A stretch of 64,000 nucleotides of DNA from Bordetella genomosp. 4 (lineage in GTDB: Bacteria; Pseudomonadota; Gammaproteobacteria; Burkholderiales; Burkholderiaceae_B), in contig NZ_NEVQ01000023.1 of assembly GCF_002261185.1 (NCBI RefSeq), positions 124,001 to 188,000 on the forward strand, written 5' to 3'. The translations under genes and the position numbers were made by a program. Under the pieces are notes generated by a model. That model worked only from the letters and a program-made list of their open reading frames with translations, did no database searches and had not been told where the DNA came from. This document shows, in pieces, positions 62,446 through 64,000 of the stretch (positions within the stretch are counted from its first letter, which is position 1; each line of letters begins with the position of its first letter).

Positions 62446-64000
62446 TTATTCGGCCTCCATCACGTGATGGAATTGCATCAGATAGAGCGCCGCTGTGCGG
62501 CGCGCCGTATCCACGATATGGCGCTCGGCCCGGCCGCGATCATCAGCGTCCAGCGCCAACTCCACCGCCATCAGCCAACGCGCCAGATGGTTCTCGTCAT
62601 TGTGCCCGTGATATTCCAGGAAGCGGAATCGATCCGGGGGCAAATCCAGGCTCGCCTTCAAGAGCGGCAATAACGCCGGCACAATGCGTTGGCCTGTGCC
62701 TTCAATGATGTAGATCGCGCCCAGCAGTCCAATTGGATCCTTCGTCGCTGCCAAGGCATGCAGATAGGCGTTCAAGGCCTCGCCGCCGGGATTGCGGCGC
62801 AACGCATCGATGTCGGCGATTGTGCCGCCCGCGTTTCGATAATCCTGGAACAGAATCTGGAAATCGTTCTGTTCCTCGCCTGCATGTACGCCAATCAACT
62901 CCGCCAGGGTCTGATACGTATCAGTGAGCGATGCCGCCCCCTCGCGCATCCACTTGCTGCCTTCGCGCACCTGAGGGATCCACTGCTCCATCCAGTTCAA
63001 ATAATCTGCCGTGACGAAACGGCGCTCGCGCAAACGCCGCACGACAGGCGTACGCCAGACGCGGGAACGGTAGTCGTGCCAGATCGAAGCCAACTCCGTC
63101 AATAGCGGCCCCAGCCCCTGTGGGGCTTGCTCGGGATCGTGCGGCGGCGCAATCGTATCGGCATCATCGCTATGCACCGATGCACTCACGGGCGCCCCCG
63201 GCCGTACCGTCGCGGCAGCCTGACCCGTGGTGGACGACGAGACCGACAACGGCGCATCGACAGCCTCGGCCTCGAACAACATATATGCCGTCATGAACCG
63301 CCCAGACTCCGGGATGTAGCAAAAGACTTGCTGTCCGGGCGTGAGGGTATGCGTTTCAAGGAACTCCGCCAGCATGATCAGAATCGATGCCGCACCGGTG
63401 TTCCCACGCCAGGCCAGGTTGCTGAACCATCGCTCGCGAGGAATCTCCAGCCCCGCTTTTTCCATGAGATCGGCCACGACCGGAATGAATTTCTCTGACG
63501 AGTAGTGACACAGGAAATGGTCCACCCGTTCAGGATTCACCCAGCCGTCACGCACCAGGCTCACATATTCATGAATGCCTATATCGAACAGATGCGGCAA
63601 CAGGCGAATATCCTGACGCAGCGACAATGCGCCAGCTGCCTCGGCGTCGGTCCACGACGCGTAGTCCAAATGCCCCTGGCCGCCCTCGGCAGGCAAGCCC
63701 AGCTGCATGCATACCGGATAGTCGCCGGAAAACGCGCGTTGATGGATCCACTTCAGTCGCAATCGCACCCCCGACGACGCTCCCGGCAATGCGGCGCCGC
63801 TATTGCCCAGCAGCAATGCGCCCGCCCCATCCGACAACATCCAGCGCAGAAAATGCGAATCAAAGTCTGCGTCATAACCTCGCGCAGCAAAGCGCGAGCG
63901 CTTGAACAACCTCGAGGGCATCTCGCTGGCGACCGCTAACGCGCGATGATGCGCGCCCAGCTCAATCCCCTGTGCTGCCGCCTGGATCGCCGACACCCCC
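62446..64000 (-). CDS. Ketosynthase III-like protein fused to a heme-oxygenase-like (HDO) domain, 5' end beyond the window
   Basis: An open frame of at least 517 codons that runs off the right edge; its start is not visible. The GTG near 63996 is not the start, since the frame continues with GV before SAIQAAAQGIELG, a region that in FabH relatives directly follows the catalytic Cys. The ketosynthase part (to about residue 240) has the His (HFLCHYSSEKF) and the Asn (WRGNTGAASILIML). After a linker, residues about 280-516 form a helical heme-oxygenase-like domain with GEEQNDF, IIEGTGQ and HGHNDENH as candidate di-iron ligands. Product and substrate are unknown. Confidence 0.72.
   Translation of the reverse strand, partial: GVSAIQAAAQGIELGAHHRALAVASEMPSRLFKRSRFAARGYDADFDSHFLRWMLSDGAGALLLGNSGAALPGASSGVRLRLKWIHQRAFSGDYPVCMQLGLPAEGGQGHLDYASWTDAEAAGALSLRQDIRLLPHLFDIGIHEYVSLVRDGWVNPERVDHFLCHYSSEKFIPVVADLMEKAGLEIPRERWFSNLAWRGNTGAASILIMLAEFLETHTLTPGQQVFCYIPESGRFMTAYMLFEAEAVDAPLSVSSSTTGQAAATVRPGAPVSASVHSDDADTIAPPHDPEQAPQGLGPLLTELASIWHDYRSRVWRTPVVRRLRERRFVTADYLNWMEQWIPQVREGSKWMREGAASLTDTYQTLAELIGVHAGEEQNDFQILFQDYRNAGGTIADIDALRRNPGGEALNAYLHALAATKDPIGLLGAIYIIEGTGQRIVPALLPLLKASLDLPPDRFRFLEYHGHNDENHLARWLMAVELALDADDRGRAERHIVDTARRTAALYLMQFHHVMEAE

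Noticed and set aside
63994-63996. GTG as the start of the ketosynthase fusion
   Set aside because: The frame is open through the window edge and the residues before it fit the active-site helix, so the true start is outside.

Overview
The window is a stretch of chromosome from a beta-proteobacterium of the Alcaligenaceae, most like Bordetella or Achromobacter. The evidence is high GC with dense GC-rich coding, a birA-coaX (baf) pair, a TctC/Bug-type binding protein, a beta-proteobacterial low-cysteine DksA, the dat-ybeD-lipB-lipA order, and an ABC-exported O-antigen locus. I cannot name the species. No rRNA, tRNA, CRISPR array, prophage or insertion sequence was recognised. Two genes run off the edges: a TonB receptor on the left and a ketosynthase-like fusion on the right.

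Layout. 0-10 kb is a zinc-homeostasis island: a ZnuD-like receptor, then a leftward operon of a 49-residue membrane peptide, znuC, znuB, znuA, a DUF1007 protein and a NicO-type transporter. Divergent from it are zur, a CobW/COG0523 metallochaperone and dksA. Zur-box palindromes lie in front of both the receptor and the znu operon. Two large hairpin elements fill the gap beside the receptor. 10-16 kb holds an HxlR regulator with a divergent MFS exporter sharing a perfect palindrome, hslVU with a heat-shock-type promoter, an alpha/beta hydrolase broken by one TAG, a CusF-like protein and a cobalamin adenosyltransferase. 16-25 kb is housekeeping: lipoylation (dat, ybeD, lipB, lipA), a D,D-carboxypeptidase, a hydrolase, birA-coaX, a TctC protein and a PcaC-like protein.

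25-44 kb is an LPS region. manC supplies GDP-mannose. Wzm and Wzt form the exporter. An FkbM methyltransferase with a coiled-coil tail and a 1219-residue three-domain glycosyltransferase look like a capping/length-control enzyme and a polymannan-type polymerase. More GT4 enzymes and a WecA-family initiator follow, then waaL, waaA, waaC and an OafA-type acyltransferase. The order suggests initiation on undecaprenyl phosphate, chain growth in the cytoplasm, capping, ABC export, WaaL ligation and possible O-acylation.

44-59 kb contains a CoxG-like protein, two multidrug-type transporters, an orphan polymorphic toxin with its immunity gene, a leftward group (fmdB, DUF502, aspS, an EEP nuclease, clsB) and a Fur-box-preceded FecI-FecR-TonB receptor iron system. 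A tandemly repeated terminator sits between fecR and the receptor. 58-64 kb has a putative Na+/H+ antiporter and a leftward cluster of a ketosynthase III fused to a heme-oxygenase-like domain, a DUF6999-like protein and a GMC oxidoreductase. That cluster is my leading candidate for an undescribed system.
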